A stretch of 64,000 bases of DNA, taken from the NCBI RefSeq assembly GCF_004005855.1, contig NZ_SACL01000001.1:744001-808000 (forward strand), read 5' to 3'. Shown here one piece after another: positions 9,890-17,948 of the stretch (positions within the stretch are counted from its first letter, which is position 1; every line of letters begins with the position of its first letter). This stretch comes from Rhodovarius crocodyli. GTDB taxonomy: Bacteria > Pseudomonadota > Alphaproteobacteria > Acetobacterales > Acetobacteraceae. Made by a program: the position numbers and the translations under genes. The notes under the pieces were generated by a model. It saw only the letters and a list, made by a program, of their open reading frames with translations. It had not been told where the DNA came from and did not search any database.

Positions 9890-11137
9890 ATGACCGAGAT
9901 CCTGGTTCCTACCCTGGGCGAGAGCGTCAGCTCCGCCACCGTGGCGCGCTGGCTGAAGCAGGCCGGCGAGGCGGTTGCCGCCGACGAGCCGCTGGTCGAG
10001 CTCGAGACCGACAAGGTCACCGTCGAGGTGAACGCGCCGGCCGCCGGCGTGCTGGAAGCCATCGCGGCTGCCGAGGGCGCCGAGGTTGAGCCCGGCGCCG
10101 TGCTGGGCAGCATCGCTGCCGGCACCGGCAACGCCGCCGCCAAGCCCGTCGGCACCGCCGGCGGCTCCGTCACCGGCTCCGCCACGGCCTCCGCTCCGCC
10201 GCCGGCCCCGGCGCCCGCCCCGGCCGCCCCTGCCGCGGCCCCCGCCGCCGCTTCCAGCCATGCCCCGCTGCCCGCCGCCGCGAAGCTGATGGCCGAGAAC
10301 AACGTGTCCGCCGCCCAGATCGGCGCCGGCTCCGCCAAGGACGGCCGCATCGCCAAGGGCGATGTGCTGTCCTTCCTGACCAACCCGCCGGCGGCCGCTG
10401 CCGCCGCCCCCGCCGCCAAGCCCGCCCGTGCGCTGGCCGCCGGCGAGGAGCGGGTGAAGATGACCAAGCTGCGCGCGACCATCGCGCGCCGCCTGAAGGA
10501 AGCGCAGAACACCGCCGCCATGCTCACCACCTTCAACGAGGTGGACATGGGTGCGGCGATGGCGCTGCGCGCCGAATACAAGGACGCCTTCGAGAAGAAG
10601 CACGGCACCCGCCTCGGCTTCATGTCCTTCTTCGTCCGCGCCTGCATCGTGGCGCTGAAGGAATTCCCGGCGATCAACGCCGAGATCGACGGCGACAGCG
10701 TGGTCTACAAGAACTTCGTCAACATGGGCGTGGCCGTCGGTGGCCCGAACGGCCTGGTCGTGCCCGTGCTGAAGAACGCGGACCAGCTGTCCTTCGCCGG
10801 CATCGAGAAGACGATCGCCGACTTCGGCAAGCGCGTGCGTGACGGCCAGCTGAAGCTGGAGGAGATGGCGGGCGGCAGCTTCACCATCACCAACGGCGGC
10901 GTCTACGGCAGCCTGATGTCGACCCCGATCCTGAACCCGCCGCAGTCCGGCATCCTGGGCATGCACAAGATCCAGGAACGCCCGATGGCCGTCGGCGGCA
11001 AGGTCGAGATCCGCCCGATGATGTACATCGCGCTCAGCTACGATCACCGCATCGTCGACGGCAAGGAAGCCGTCAGCTTCCTGGTGCGCGTGAAGGAGTG
11101 CATCGAGGACCCGCGTCGTCTGATCCTCGACATCTAA
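9890..11137 (+). CDS. sucB: Dihydrolipoyllysine-residue succinyltransferase (E2 of 2-oxoglutarate dehydrogenase)
   Basis: 415 residues with the normal E2 order. The lipoyl domain (residues 1-80) carries the lipoylated Lys42 in ETDKVTVE. A long Ala/Pro-rich swinging linker (about 85-125) follows, then the E3/E1-binding domain around 130-165. The acyltransferase core ends with the catalytic His-Asp pair in [11 protein letters not shown]. It is in one operon with sucA. The E3 gene (lpd) that commonly follows is absent, and a hairpin terminator stands downstream instead. Confidence 0.96.
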   Translation: MTEILVPTLGESVSSATVARWLKQAGEAVAADEPLVELETDKVTVEVNAPAAGVLEAIAAAEGAEVEPGAVLGSIAAGTGNAAAKPVGTAGGSVTGSATASAPPPAPAPAPAAPAAAPAAASSHAPLPAAAKLMAENNVSAAQIGAGSAKDGRIAKGDVLSFLTNPPAAAAAAPAAKPARALAAGEERVKMTKLRATIARRLKEAQNTAAMLTTFNEVDMGAAMALRAEYKDAFEKKHGTRLGFMSFFVRACIVALKEFPAINAEIDGDSVVYKNFVNMGVAVGGPNGLVVPVLKNADQLSFAGIEKTIADFGKRVRDGQLKLEEMAGGSFTITNGGVYGSLMSTPILNPPQSGILGMHKIQERPMAVGGKVEIRPMMYIALSYDHRIVDGKEAVSFLVRVKECIEDPRRLILDI

Positions 11138-11179
11138 TCACGGCAGGGCCGGAACCCACCGGCCCGCCACCGCTGGCAA

Positions 11180-11206
11180 GGGTCCGTCAAAAGCGGGCCC
11201 TTTCTT
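11180..11206 (+). terminator. Terminator after sucB
   Basis: 7-bp stem (gggtccg / cgggccc with one G-T pair) and a 7-nt loop, followed by TTTCTT. It lies 43 bp after the sucB stop, so the sucAB transcript probably ends before the next small gene. Confidence 0.6.
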
Positions 11207-11242
11207 GCGGGCAGTAACCACTCAAGTCACACGGATACCGCC

Positions 11243-11491
11243 ATGCGCTCGCGTGAAGGCCAGCTCAGCGACAACCGTCCCATCCCGCGCAATCGGGTGG
11301 AGAAGGAAAAGCAGCTGCGGGACCTCAAGGAGGTCTATGCCAACCTGAAGCCTTACACCTCGCCGGAACTGCGCGCGTCCATCGCGACCAAGATCCGCGA
11401 GCTGTCCGAGGAAATGAAGCAGCCCGCCCCGCCCCCGCGCGAGGAACGCGGGCCGCGCCGGCCGCCGCGCCGCGAACCGCGGAAGTTCTGA
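11243..11491 (+). CDS. Small charged hypothetical protein
   Basis: 82 residues, very rich in Arg, Lys, Glu and Pro. A predicted amphipathic helix runs over residues 20-56 (KEKQLRDLKEVYANLK and following), and the tail is Pro/Arg-rich (about residues 58-82). There is no signal peptide or membrane segment. A basic, partly disordered protein of this kind could bind nucleic acid or another protein, but I do not recognise a family. It lies between the sucB terminator and its own strong terminator, so it is an independent small transcription unit. Codon use matches its neighbours. Confidence 0.65.
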   Translation: MRSREGQLSDNRPIPRNRVEKEKQLRDLKEVYANLKPYTSPELRASIATKIRELSEEMKQPAPPPREERGPRRPPRREPRKF

Positions 11492-11502
11492 GGCTGACCA
11501 AA

Positions 11503-11533
11503 GCGCCCCGCCGTCCCGGCAGGGCGCTTTTTT
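11503..11533 (+). terminator. Rho-independent terminator after small charged protein gene
   Basis: A GCGCCC stem pairing with GGGCGC, extended by GCC/GGC across one mismatch, and followed by six T. It is well placed 12 bp after the stop of the 82-residue protein. Confidence 0.8.
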
Positions 11534-11601
11534 CTTGGTCAGGCTTTGTTAACCAAGCTGGCTGACACTCGCCTCCTCGACATCTGGCCGAGGAGTTGAC
11601 G

Positions 11602-12267
11602 ATGTCCCTGACCCTTCCTGTGCCGGAAACCGTCGGCCTGGCACTGCCGGATTTCGCGCTTCCTGATCTGGCGCAGGGCCTGACGCCCGCCCCCATGCAG
11701 CCCGCCATGTCGGGTGCCGAGCAGGCGCTGCTGCGCGCTGCCGCGGCAGGGGCACGCAGCATGCTGGAGTTCGGTTGCGGCGGCAGCACGGGTCTGTTGC
11801 TGGATGCGAGCGAGGGCCGCCTGCTGTCGGTCGATTCTGACCGCGCCTGGCTGAACCGCGTGGCCGAGGGTGCCGCCGCCGCTCGCGCGCTGCGCCAAGG
11901 CCGGCTGACGCAATGGCATGCGGAAATCGGGCCGACCCGGGAATGGGGCTGGCCGCTGATGGCGCCTTCGGCCGATACCGGCTGGCGCTATTGGGGCGCC
12001 CCCTGGTTCAGCATGCCGCGCGCGGATTTCGTGCTGGTCGACGGCCGCTTCCGCATCGCCTGCGCCCTGTCTGCCCATGGCCGGCTGGATGCTGAAGGCC
12101 ATGTCGCCATCCACGACTACTGGCCCCGTCGCGCCTATCAGGAGGCCCTGGCCCCCTTCTTCGAGGTGGTCGGGTCAGCCGGCACGCTGGTGCTGCTGAA
12201 GCCGCGCGCCGTCGTACCGGAAGAACTGCAGCAGGCCATCACCACCCACGCCGCGGATCCGCGCTAG
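11602..12267 (+). CDS. Class I SAM-dependent methyltransferase-like protein
   Basis: 221 residues. SAM motif I appears as MLEFGCGGSTGLLL near residue 53, then an acidic motif II (LSVDSD) and a downstream ADFVLVDGRFR segment. This matches a small group of Rossmann methyltransferase-like proteins with no assigned substrate. The start ATG at 11602 has AGGAG 6 nt upstream; a TTG two codons earlier is less likely. The 3' end overlaps the convergent methyltransferase gene at 12264 by 4 nt. Confidence 0.65.
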   Translation: MSLTLPVPETVGLALPDFALPDLAQGLTPAPMQPAMSGAEQALLRAAAAGARSMLEFGCGGSTGLLLDASEGRLLSVDSDRAWLNRVAEGAAAARALRQGRLTQWHAEIGPTREWGWPLMAPSADTGWRYWGAPWFSMPRADFVLVDGRFRIACALSAHGRLDAEGHVAIHDYWPRRAYQEALAPFFEVVGSAGTLVLLKPRAVVPEELQQAITTHAADPR

Positions 12268-13133
12268 GCGGGCAGCGCCAGCAGGTCCAGATGGGGCACG
12301 ACCAGCGACAGCCGCCGCAATTCGGCGTGGCGGCTGCGCATCTCGGCCCAGGCCGCGATCCGCTTGCGGGCGCCGGGCAGCGCGCGGGCAGCAGCCTCCG
12401 CATGACCGATGGCCAGCTCATGGGTCATGGCGACCTGCCGGCGATCAATCTGCCAGGGGCTCGGCGCCAGCCGAACCTTGTAGCCATGGCGGGCAAAGGC
12501 GGCAGCGATGGCCTGGGGCGCGGCCTCACCCAGCGCCTTGCCGCCGAAACCCTTGTCCCGCGCCTGATCACGCGCGAAGCCGCGCCGCACCAGCACATCA
12601 TCGGGATGAGCAGGGAAAAAGCGCGTGCCGCCTGAGACATTCAGCGCCGCATAGAAGGGCAGACCATACTCGGCACAGCCGGCGGCCACCTTCTCCACCC
12701 AATCGGTTGTGACCAGGTCACACAGCGCGGTCGTCACCACCGCGTCCACCTTCTCCAGCGGAAGCTGGTCCGCGGCCTCGCGCAGGTCGGCCAGCAGGCC
12801 CTCGATGCGCCAATGCCCGCCCGGGGCCTTCACCACCAGGGTGCGCGCATCGGGCCAGGCGGTCTGCCAGCCGACCAGATCGGCACGGTCGGCCAGGGTG
12901 GCGAAGGCGCGGTAGACCAGCTCGGCATCGGCATCGACCAGGGTCCAGCTTTGCCCTCGGCCCAGGATGGGCCCCAGCCAGCGGGTGAGCGAGCCGGTGC
13001 CCGCGCCCAGATCGAGCAGGCGCGGCCGCGCCGGCAGCGCGGCGGAGAGCGCCTCAGCCAGGCCAGGGGCGCGGGCCGCGGCGTCGAATGGCTCGCGCAG
13101 GGTCAGCCAATCAGCGGAAAAACTCTCAGTCAC
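12264..13133 (-). CDS. SAM-dependent methyltransferase, last gene of pterin-like operon
   Basis: 289 residues with SAM motif I LLDLGAGTGSL around residue 40 and an acidic loop (LVDADAEL) further on. The GTG at 13133 (VTESFSADWLTL) is chosen because it overlaps the end of the glycosyltransferase by 8 nt, while the upstream extension of the frame is low-complexity shadow sequence. It is the sixth and last cistron of the overlapped operon at 12264-17075. By position it should methylate the glycosylated product or its precursor. The substrate is unknown. Confidence 0.75.
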   Translation of the reverse strand: MTESFSADWLTLREPFDAAARAPGLAEALSAALPARPRLLDLGAGTGSLTRWLGPILGRGQSWTLVDADAELVYRAFATLADRADLVGWQTAWPDARTLVVKAPGGHWRIEGLLADLREAADQLPLEKVDAVVTTALCDLVTTDWVEKVAAGCAEYGLPFYAALNVSGGTRFFPAHPDDVLVRRGFARDQARDKGFGGKALGEAAPQAIAAAFARHGYKVRLAPSPWQIDRRQVAMTHELAIGHAEAAARALPGARKRIAAWAEMRSRHAELRRLSLVVPHLDLLALPA

Positions 13134-14142
13134 GGGCAAGTTCCTGTGCGAAGGCCTCGGCGCGATCGGCCCAGCGGGGCAGGCTGCCGGCGGCTTCCCA
13201 GGCCGCGTCGGACATCTCCTGCCGCAGGCCGGGGTCAAAGATCACGCGGCGCATGGCGCGCGACAGTGAATTGGCGTCACCCGGCTGCGCCACCACGCAG
13301 GCAGCACGCGGAACGACATCGGTAATGGCGCCACCGGCCGTCAGGGCACAGGGCAGGCCGCGTGCGATCGCCTCGGCGGCGGCCATGCCATAGCCTTCCC
13401 AGTGGGTCGCCAGGGCGAACAGGTCCGTCCTGTCATACGCTGCGGCGAGCGTGGCATCGTCCAGCTCGCCCAGGAACTCGACTCGCTGGGCCAGACCCAG
13501 CTCCTCGGCCAGCCCCTTCAGGCCGTTCGCATGCACCTCATCGCGCGCTCCGCCCGCAATGCCCAGGGACCAGTCGAGATCAGCCAGGCGGGCCAGCGCC
13601 CGCAGCAGCACATCGTGCCCCTTGCGCGGCACCAGCGTGCCCACGGCCAGGATCCGCACGCCGGGGCCGCCCGAGCCCTTCGCCCGCTCGGCGGCATCCG
13701 TACCCGGCTCCACCACCCCGACCTTCGCGGCGTCCACGCCGAAGTCGGCGGCCAGGCGCTCGGCGGTCAGGCGCGAGGTGGCGACGAGGCGCTTCATGGC
13801 CGGGAACAGCGCCAGCTCCTTCTCGCGCAGCGCGTCGCGGTTCAGGCCCTTTTCCAGCGCCGTCGGGTGATGGATCAGCCCCACGGCGCGGCCCAGATCC
13901 AGCCCTGCGAAGGCGGGCAGGCCCAGGCCGTCGATCACCGGCAGCTCGTCCTCGGCAATTCCGGCCCAGGCGGCACGGGCGGCCGCCTCGGCCGTGTCGT
14001 CCGGCATGGGGTGGTTGCCGGCCAGTTCGATGACCCGCACCGCATGGCCGTTGGCCCGCAGCCCCGCGATCAGCCGCCGGTCGTAGTTGTAGCCGCCCGA
14101 AACCGTCTCGATGGGGGCCGGGACCAGCAGGGCGATCTTCAC
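13126..14142 (-). CDS. GT4-family glycosyltransferase
   Basis: 338 residues in a GT-B fold. The N-terminal Rossmann half begins MKIALLVPAPIETVSGGY, a typical GT4 donor-retaining start. The C-terminal half has VGTLVPRKGHDVLL and the E-x7-E motif in EGYGMAAAEAIARG. There are no membrane segments, so it acts in the cytoplasm with a nucleotide sugar. It overlaps the pterin-synthase-like gene by 4 nt (ATGA) and the methyltransferase by 8 nt. Together with those neighbours it suggests glycosylation of a small molecule rather than of a cell-surface polymer. Confidence 0.85.
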   Translation of the reverse strand: MKIALLVPAPIETVSGGYNYDRRLIAGLRANGHAVRVIELAGNHPMPDDTAEAAARAAWAGIAEDELPVIDGLGLPAFAGLDLGRAVGLIHHPTALEKGLNRDALREKELALFPAMKRLVATSRLTAERLAADFGVDAAKVGVVEPGTDAAERAKGSGGPGVRILAVGTLVPRKGHDVLLRALARLADLDWSLGIAGGARDEVHANGLKGLAEELGLAQRVEFLGELDDATLAAAYDRTDLFALATHWEGYGMAAAEAIARGLPCALTAGGAITDVVPRAACVVAQPGDANSLSRAMRRVIFDPGLRQEMSDAAWEAAGSLPRWADRAEAFAQELARD

Positions 14143-14540
14143 GCGACGGGCCCTTCGAAGGCGGCCCAGGCCACATGGCTCTCACGCAGCAGCACCTTGA
14201 TGCCGGTCACGCCCGCACCGCCGGGGCCCATGCGGCCGTCGCGGCAGGCCTCGGCCAGCAGGCCATGGATGTGCAGGCACAGATACTCGGTGGTGGTGTT
14301 CTTGCCGGCGAAGACGGGTTCCTCGTCCAGGTTCCGGTAGTCGATCGCGGAGAGGATCTTCCGCAGCTCATCCTTCGCCAGCCCGATGTCGATCAGCAGG
14401 TGCAGATCGTCCAGCTTCGGCGCGCGGAACTCCGCCTCCACCACGAAGGTCGCGCCATGCAGCCGCTGGGCCGGGCCGAATTCCTTACCGCGGAAGCTGT
14501 GCGCGACCATGATGTGGTCGACGACGGTCAGGCTGAACAT
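14139..14540 (-). CDS. 6-pyruvoyl-tetrahydropterin synthase/QueD-like protein with altered active site
   Basis: 133 residues, the length and layout of the PTPS/QueD T-fold family. Canonical enzymes bind zinc with three His (x-AAH and HGH), use a Cys four residues before HGH, and use a His in the L-D-H motif. Here His14 and His28 remain, but the HGH motif reads HGA (Ala30). The Cys position is Ala24 and the catalytic His is Tyr68 (IDYRNLDE). The substrate-anchoring C-terminal Glu (Glu120) and the NTTTEYL segment are kept. It could bind a pterin or similar purine-derived substrate but is unlikely to do the standard reaction. Its neighbours (RibD-like, BchC-like, GT4, methyltransferase) overlap tightly. 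Confidence 0.8.
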   Translation of the reverse strand: MFSLTVVDHIMVAHSFRGKEFGPAQRLHGATFVVEAEFRAPKLDDLHLLIDIGLAKDELRKILSAIDYRNLDEEPVFAGKNTTTEYLCLHIHGLLAEACRDGRMGPGGAGVTGIKVLLRESHVAWAAFEGPVA

Positions 14541-15505
14541 CAGGCGGTGGTCTCCGGATAGGTCACGAGCGGGCAGAGGGCTGGGCGTTCCAGCAGCGCG
14601 GCATAATGCCGGGGCAGGTCGGCAAAGGCGATGGGGGGTTCCAGCAGGCCATCCAGCCTGTCATCGCGCAGCAGATCCAGCGCGAGGGCCATGCGCTCTC
14701 CATGCGTGCGCCGCCCCCGCATGGCGGGCGAGACGCTGCCGACCTGGGTCGAGATGATCTGCAGGCGCTTCTGATGGAAGGCCTCACCCAGCGGCAGGGC
14801 CGGGCGCGCGGCGCCGAACCAGCTGGCTTCGATGAGGCGTGCCTCGAAACCCGCGCGCGACAGGGCCAGGTTCAGCCCGGCCTCCGTGGCGCTGGCATGG
14901 ATGATGAGTTCCTGGTCGGCCGGCGCCTCGGCCGGCGCGCGAAAATCCGCGCCCAGCGCGCGGGCAATGGCGGCACGGGAGGCGTCAGGGTCCACCACCG
15001 TGACCTGCACGCCCGGAAACCGCGCCAGCAGAAACGCCGCGAGCAGCCCGACAACCCCCGCACCGATCACCAGGGCGCGCTCGCCGGCCAGGGGCCGGGC
15101 ATCCCACATGATGTTCAGCGCCGTTTCCATATTCGCGCCCAGCACCGCGCGGTGCGTCGGCAGGGCATCGGGCAGCGGCGTGCAGAAATGGGCGGGGGCG
15201 ACCAGAGCCTCCTGATGCGGGGCCAGCACAAACACACGCCGGCCCGACAGCGCCCCTTCCTCCACCATCGCCACGCCGCAATAGCCATAGGCGACCGGCC
15301 CGCCGAAATCCCCCAGTTGCAGAGGCGCGCGCATGACGGCGTACTGGCTTTCGGGGACGCGGTGGTGCAGCACCAGCCGCTCCGTCCCGCGTGAAATGCC
15401 GCTGGCCAGCATGCGCAGGCGCAATTGGCCGTCGGCGCGCGGCGGCAGGGGGGCGTCGAGCAGCGCCACCTCTCCGGCGGCGGTCACCCAAAGGGCGCGG
15501 GGCAT
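14540..15505 (-). CDS. Zinc-free medium-chain dehydrogenase, BchC-like
   Basis: 321 residues, an MDR-superfamily oxidoreductase. The NAD(P) motif ALVIGAGVVGLLAA lies around residue 145. The usual catalytic-zinc Cys region reads SGISRGTERL, with no Cys, and the structural-zinc lobe with four Cys is absent. This resembles the bacteriochlorophyllide dehydrogenase (BchC) subgroup more than alcohol dehydrogenases. No photosynthesis genes are nearby. It shares 1-nt overlaps (TGATG) with both neighbours. It probably oxidises or reduces a side-chain hydroxyl on the operon's product. Confidence 0.75.
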   Translation of the reverse strand: MPRALWVTAAGEVALLDAPLPPRADGQLRLRMLASGISRGTERLVLHHRVPESQYAVMRAPLQLGDFGGPVAYGYCGVAMVEEGALSGRRVFVLAPHQEALVAPAHFCTPLPDALPTHRAVLGANMETALNIMWDARPLAGERALVIGAGVVGLLAAFLLARFPGVQVTVVDPDASRAAIARALGADFRAPAEAPADQELIIHASATEAGLNLALSRAGFEARLIEASWFGAARPALPLGEAFHQKRLQIISTQVGSVSPAMRGRRTHGERMALALDLLRDDRLDGLLEPPIAFADLPRHYAALLERPALCPLVTYPETTA

Positions 15506-16260
15506 CAGGGACAGACCATGGGGGGGCGGGCGCGGTTCACCGCCATATCGAACAGCACATCCGGGGCGATGTCATGGCAGGTCCAGGAGAGCTTGAGGCC
15601 GTCGCTGATCCGCGCGGCCTCGGGGAGGGCAAAGGCCGGGCGACCCGAGCCCAGGATGATGGGGGCGACCGTGACATGCAGCCGGTCGATCAGCCCGGCG
15701 ATGAGAAAGCGGGACACCGTGATGCCGCCGCCCTCCACGAAGATCCGGGTCAGGCCCTGGGCGGCCAGCGAGGCCAGCAAGGCCGGCAGATGCAGCCGCC
15801 CTTCCCCGCAGCGCGGCACCGGCAGGATATCGGCGGTGCCATGGCGGGTGCCGCGCGCCGCGTCCTCCGCCACCGCCAGGATCGTGCGCGGGCCGCCCTG
15901 GAACACCTTGCGTTCCAGCGGCAGCTCCTGCCGGGTGTCGAGGATGACGCGCACCGGGTCCGGCCCCGGCACCAGCCGGGTGGTCAGTTGCGGGTCGTCA
16001 TTGGCGACCGTCGCGGCACCCACCAGCACCACGTCGCACAAGGCACGCAGGCGATGGGTGTGCATGAGGTCACCCGGCCCGCCGATCCATTGGGATGAGC
16101 CGCTGCGGGTCGCGATGCGGCCGTCCAGCGTCTGTGCCAGGCGGCCGATCACCAGGCATCCGTCAGGGGTGTCAGGCGCCGCCAGCAGCGGCGCGAACAG
16201 AGGGGCAAGCGGGCCCTCGGCCCGCCCCTCCAGCAGCGCGTTCCAGCCTGGGTCGCTCAA
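15505..16260 (-). CDS. RibD C-terminal-type reductase (dihydrofolate-reductase fold)
   Basis: 251 residues. Family motifs: RLAQTLDGRIAT, the GSSQWIGG segment, LCDVVLVGAATVANDDP and the nucleotide-binding IFVEGGG loop near residue 170. RibD_C proteins reduce ribosylaminopyrimidines or related heterocycles with NADPH. The deaminase half of riboflavin RibD is missing, and about 35 extra residues precede the core. It overlaps EipB by 4 nt and the dehydrogenase by 1 nt, so it belongs to the operon. A reduction step on a pteridine or pyrimidine intermediate is a reasonable inference. Confidence 0.8.
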   Translation of the reverse strand: MSDPGWNALLEGRAEGPLAPLFAPLLAAPDTPDGCLVIGRLAQTLDGRIATRSGSSQWIGGPGDLMHTHRLRALCDVVLVGAATVANDDPQLTTRLVPGPDPVRVILDTRQELPLERKVFQGGPRTILAVAEDAARGTRHGTADILPVPRCGEGRLHLPALLASLAAQGLTRIFVEGGGITVSRFLIAGLIDRLHVTVAPIILGSGRPAFALPEAARISDGLKLSWTCHDIAPDVLFDMAVNRARPPMVCP

Positions 16261-17075
16261 CAGCCACCGGGGGTTGGCGCCAGCTCCAGCAGCTCACCGG
16301 CGACGCTGAACTCGCCGAAATCCATGTGGACGTCATCGGCCACGCCATTGGCATAGTAGCGCAGCGCGACCTCATAGTTCGGCGTGCCGGCGCCTGCCTG
16401 GGAGCCGGGCTCAAAGAAGGAAATGCGCATGCGCTGCGCTGCCTGGCCCGCCATGGCGGGGAAGCGGGGGTTGGCCTGCGGCTCCTGCATCGCGCCGATC
16501 ATGAAGGTGCTGGTTTCCTGCGCGCCGTCCTCATCCGTGCCGTCCATCAACGGCGCGGCCAGGATGCGCTGCCCGGCGCGTGCGGTGGCCAGGGCGCGGA
16601 TGGTGTGCATCATCGGGAACAGCGTGCCGCGCGGCAGCTGGGTCTCGTTGGGCGCGGGGTCCTGGTAGGTGACGCGGCCGGTGCCGTCCGGGTTGCGCGT
16701 CGCCTCGCCGGAGATGCGCTGGGTGACGGCGCCCTCGGTCATCTGCGTCAGGGAGAAGCGCAGGCGGGAACCGTCCTTGGCCTCGAAGGTGGAATAGTCG
16801 CTGCTGGTCTCGATGCGGTTGCCGTCGCGGTCCGTGACCACCAGGGTGAAGCGCTGGCGCGTGGTCCAGCCTTCGCAGGCGTCCTGGATCTCGAAGACCA
16901 TGGCGCCCTCGGCCCGCTGCACGCCGCCCTGGTCGCGCACGCGGTCCAGGTTCAGCCGGTACGCCGCGCGGTGGGCGAGCATGGCGCCCGCCCCCTCCTG
17001 CGGTTCGGCAGCGGTGGCGGGCAAGGCCCAGGCGAGGGAGACGGCGGCGATGCCGGCCAGGAGGATGCGACGCAT
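16257..17075 (-). CDS. EipB-type (DUF1849) envelope integrity protein
   Basis: 272 residues with a signal peptide (MRRILLAGIAAVSLAWA, cleavage after ATA near residue 23). The mature part begins with a HRAAYRLNLDR segment typical of DUF1849/EipB, a periplasmic beta-barrel-like protein needed for envelope integrity in Brucella and relatives. A Cys in DACEGW and a C-terminal Cys as last residue may form the disulfide known for EipB. The start ATG at 17075 is chosen because the upstream frame is shadow sequence. Its stop overlaps the RibD-like gene (ATGA), making it the first cistron of the six-gene operon. Confidence 0.85.
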   Translation of the reverse strand: MRRILLAGIAAVSLAWALPATAAEPQEGAGAMLAHRAAYRLNLDRVRDQGGVQRAEGAMVFEIQDACEGWTTRQRFTLVVTDRDGNRIETSSDYSTFEAKDGSRLRFSLTQMTEGAVTQRISGEATRNPDGTGRVTYQDPAPNETQLPRGTLFPMMHTIRALATARAGQRILAAPLMDGTDEDGAQETSTFMIGAMQEPQANPRFPAMAGQAAQRMRISFFEPGSQAGAGTPNYEVALRYYANGVADDVHMDFGEFSVAGELLELAPTPGGC

Positions 17076-17134
17076 CCAGCCAATGTAGGCATTTTTGCGC
17101 CGCGTTGCAGTGGGCTGGGTGTTACTGGGGTATT

Positions 17135-17470
17135 TCAGTCCACAATGAACAGCTTCGCGCCCTTGTCGCCGGTCTTGGAGCGGTGGGGCGAGTCGCCGAA
17201 ATCGGACACCTTGTACCCCTGGCCCGGCGTCATCGGGAATTCGCGGCCGTCCTGCAGCTCGCTGGTCAGCTCGCCTTCCAGCAGCAGCATCACATGGCCG
17301 CGGTCGCACCAATGGTCCGCCAGATAGCCCGGGGAATACTCCACGATGCGGATGCGGACGTCGCCCATGGTCACGGTGCGCCACAGGGCGAAGCCCGTGG
17401 TGCCTTCGTGGCGGGTGGGCTCGACCTTGGACCAGTCGATCGCGGTAAACGGGGATTCCGGGAGTTTCAT
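17135..17470 (-). CDS. DHCW-motif cupin-fold protein
   Basis: 111-residue single-domain cupin. The motif D-H-W-C-D-R-G-H around residue 52 holds candidate metal-binding His and is typical of a small family named for this motif. A PMTPGQGYKVSDFGDSPHRS segment follows. No substrate is known. Its start overlaps the stop of the SnoaL-like gene by 4 nt, so the two are co-translated. Confidence 0.75.
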   Translation of the reverse strand: MKLPESPFTAIDWSKVEPTRHEGTTGFALWRTVTMGDVRIRIVEYSPGYLADHWCDRGHVMLLLEGELTSELQDGREFPMTPGQGYKVSDFGDSPHRSKTGDKGAKLFIVD

Positions 17471-17871
17471 GCACCCACCTGCTGCAGCCAGTCGGCCAGG
17501 TTGTAGAAGTTGCTGACGCGCGCGATGCGCCCGCCGCGGATGTCAAAGAAGGCGCCCGCCGGCAGAACGTAGCGCTGGCCCGTGGCCGGCGGCAGCCCCT
17601 CGTCGGTTGCCTTATAGGTGCCATGCACCACGAACTCAGCCGACGCCCGGGCGCCATCCGGCGCCGCCATCACCACGATGTCCCGCAATTGCTCGGCATA
17701 GGAGCGGTCCATGCGCGCCAGGAAGGCACGGAAGGCGTCCATGCCCACCTCACGCCCGCCCTGGTTGATGTCGTGCGCCACGTCATCCGTCAGCAGCGAG
17801 AGCATGGTTTCCCACTCGCCCGCGTTGAAAGCGGCATAATAGCGGCGGATCAGGTCGATGGTCTCGGTCAT
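17467..17871 (-). CDS. SnoaL/NTF2-like (ketosteroid-isomerase-related) protein
   Basis: 134 residues with the alpha+beta cone pattern: an N-terminal helix ([17 protein letters not shown]), [11 protein letters not shown], and beta strands ending in [12 protein letters not shown]. Members are isomerases, cyclases or small-ligand binders. It starts the two-gene unit with the cupin and diverges from glyQ across a 77-bp promoter region. Confidence 0.75.
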   Translation of the reverse strand: MTETIDLIRRYYAAFNAGEWETMLSLLTDDVAHDINQGGREVGMDAFRAFLARMDRSYAEQLRDIVVMAAPDGARASAEFVVHGTYKATDEGLPPATGQRYVLPAGAFFDIRGGRIARVSNFYNLADWLQQVGA

Positions 17872-17948
17872 GTGGCTTCCGGGATGGGTGCTGCATGTTT
17901 ATGTTGCACCGCCTCAGACTGCGCCAGCCCAGGGTTACCAAGCCGGAC

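Noticed and set aside
14139-14540. Ordinary QueD in queuosine synthesis
   Set aside because: Catalytic Cys and His and one zinc His are replaced, and queC/queE are not adjacent.
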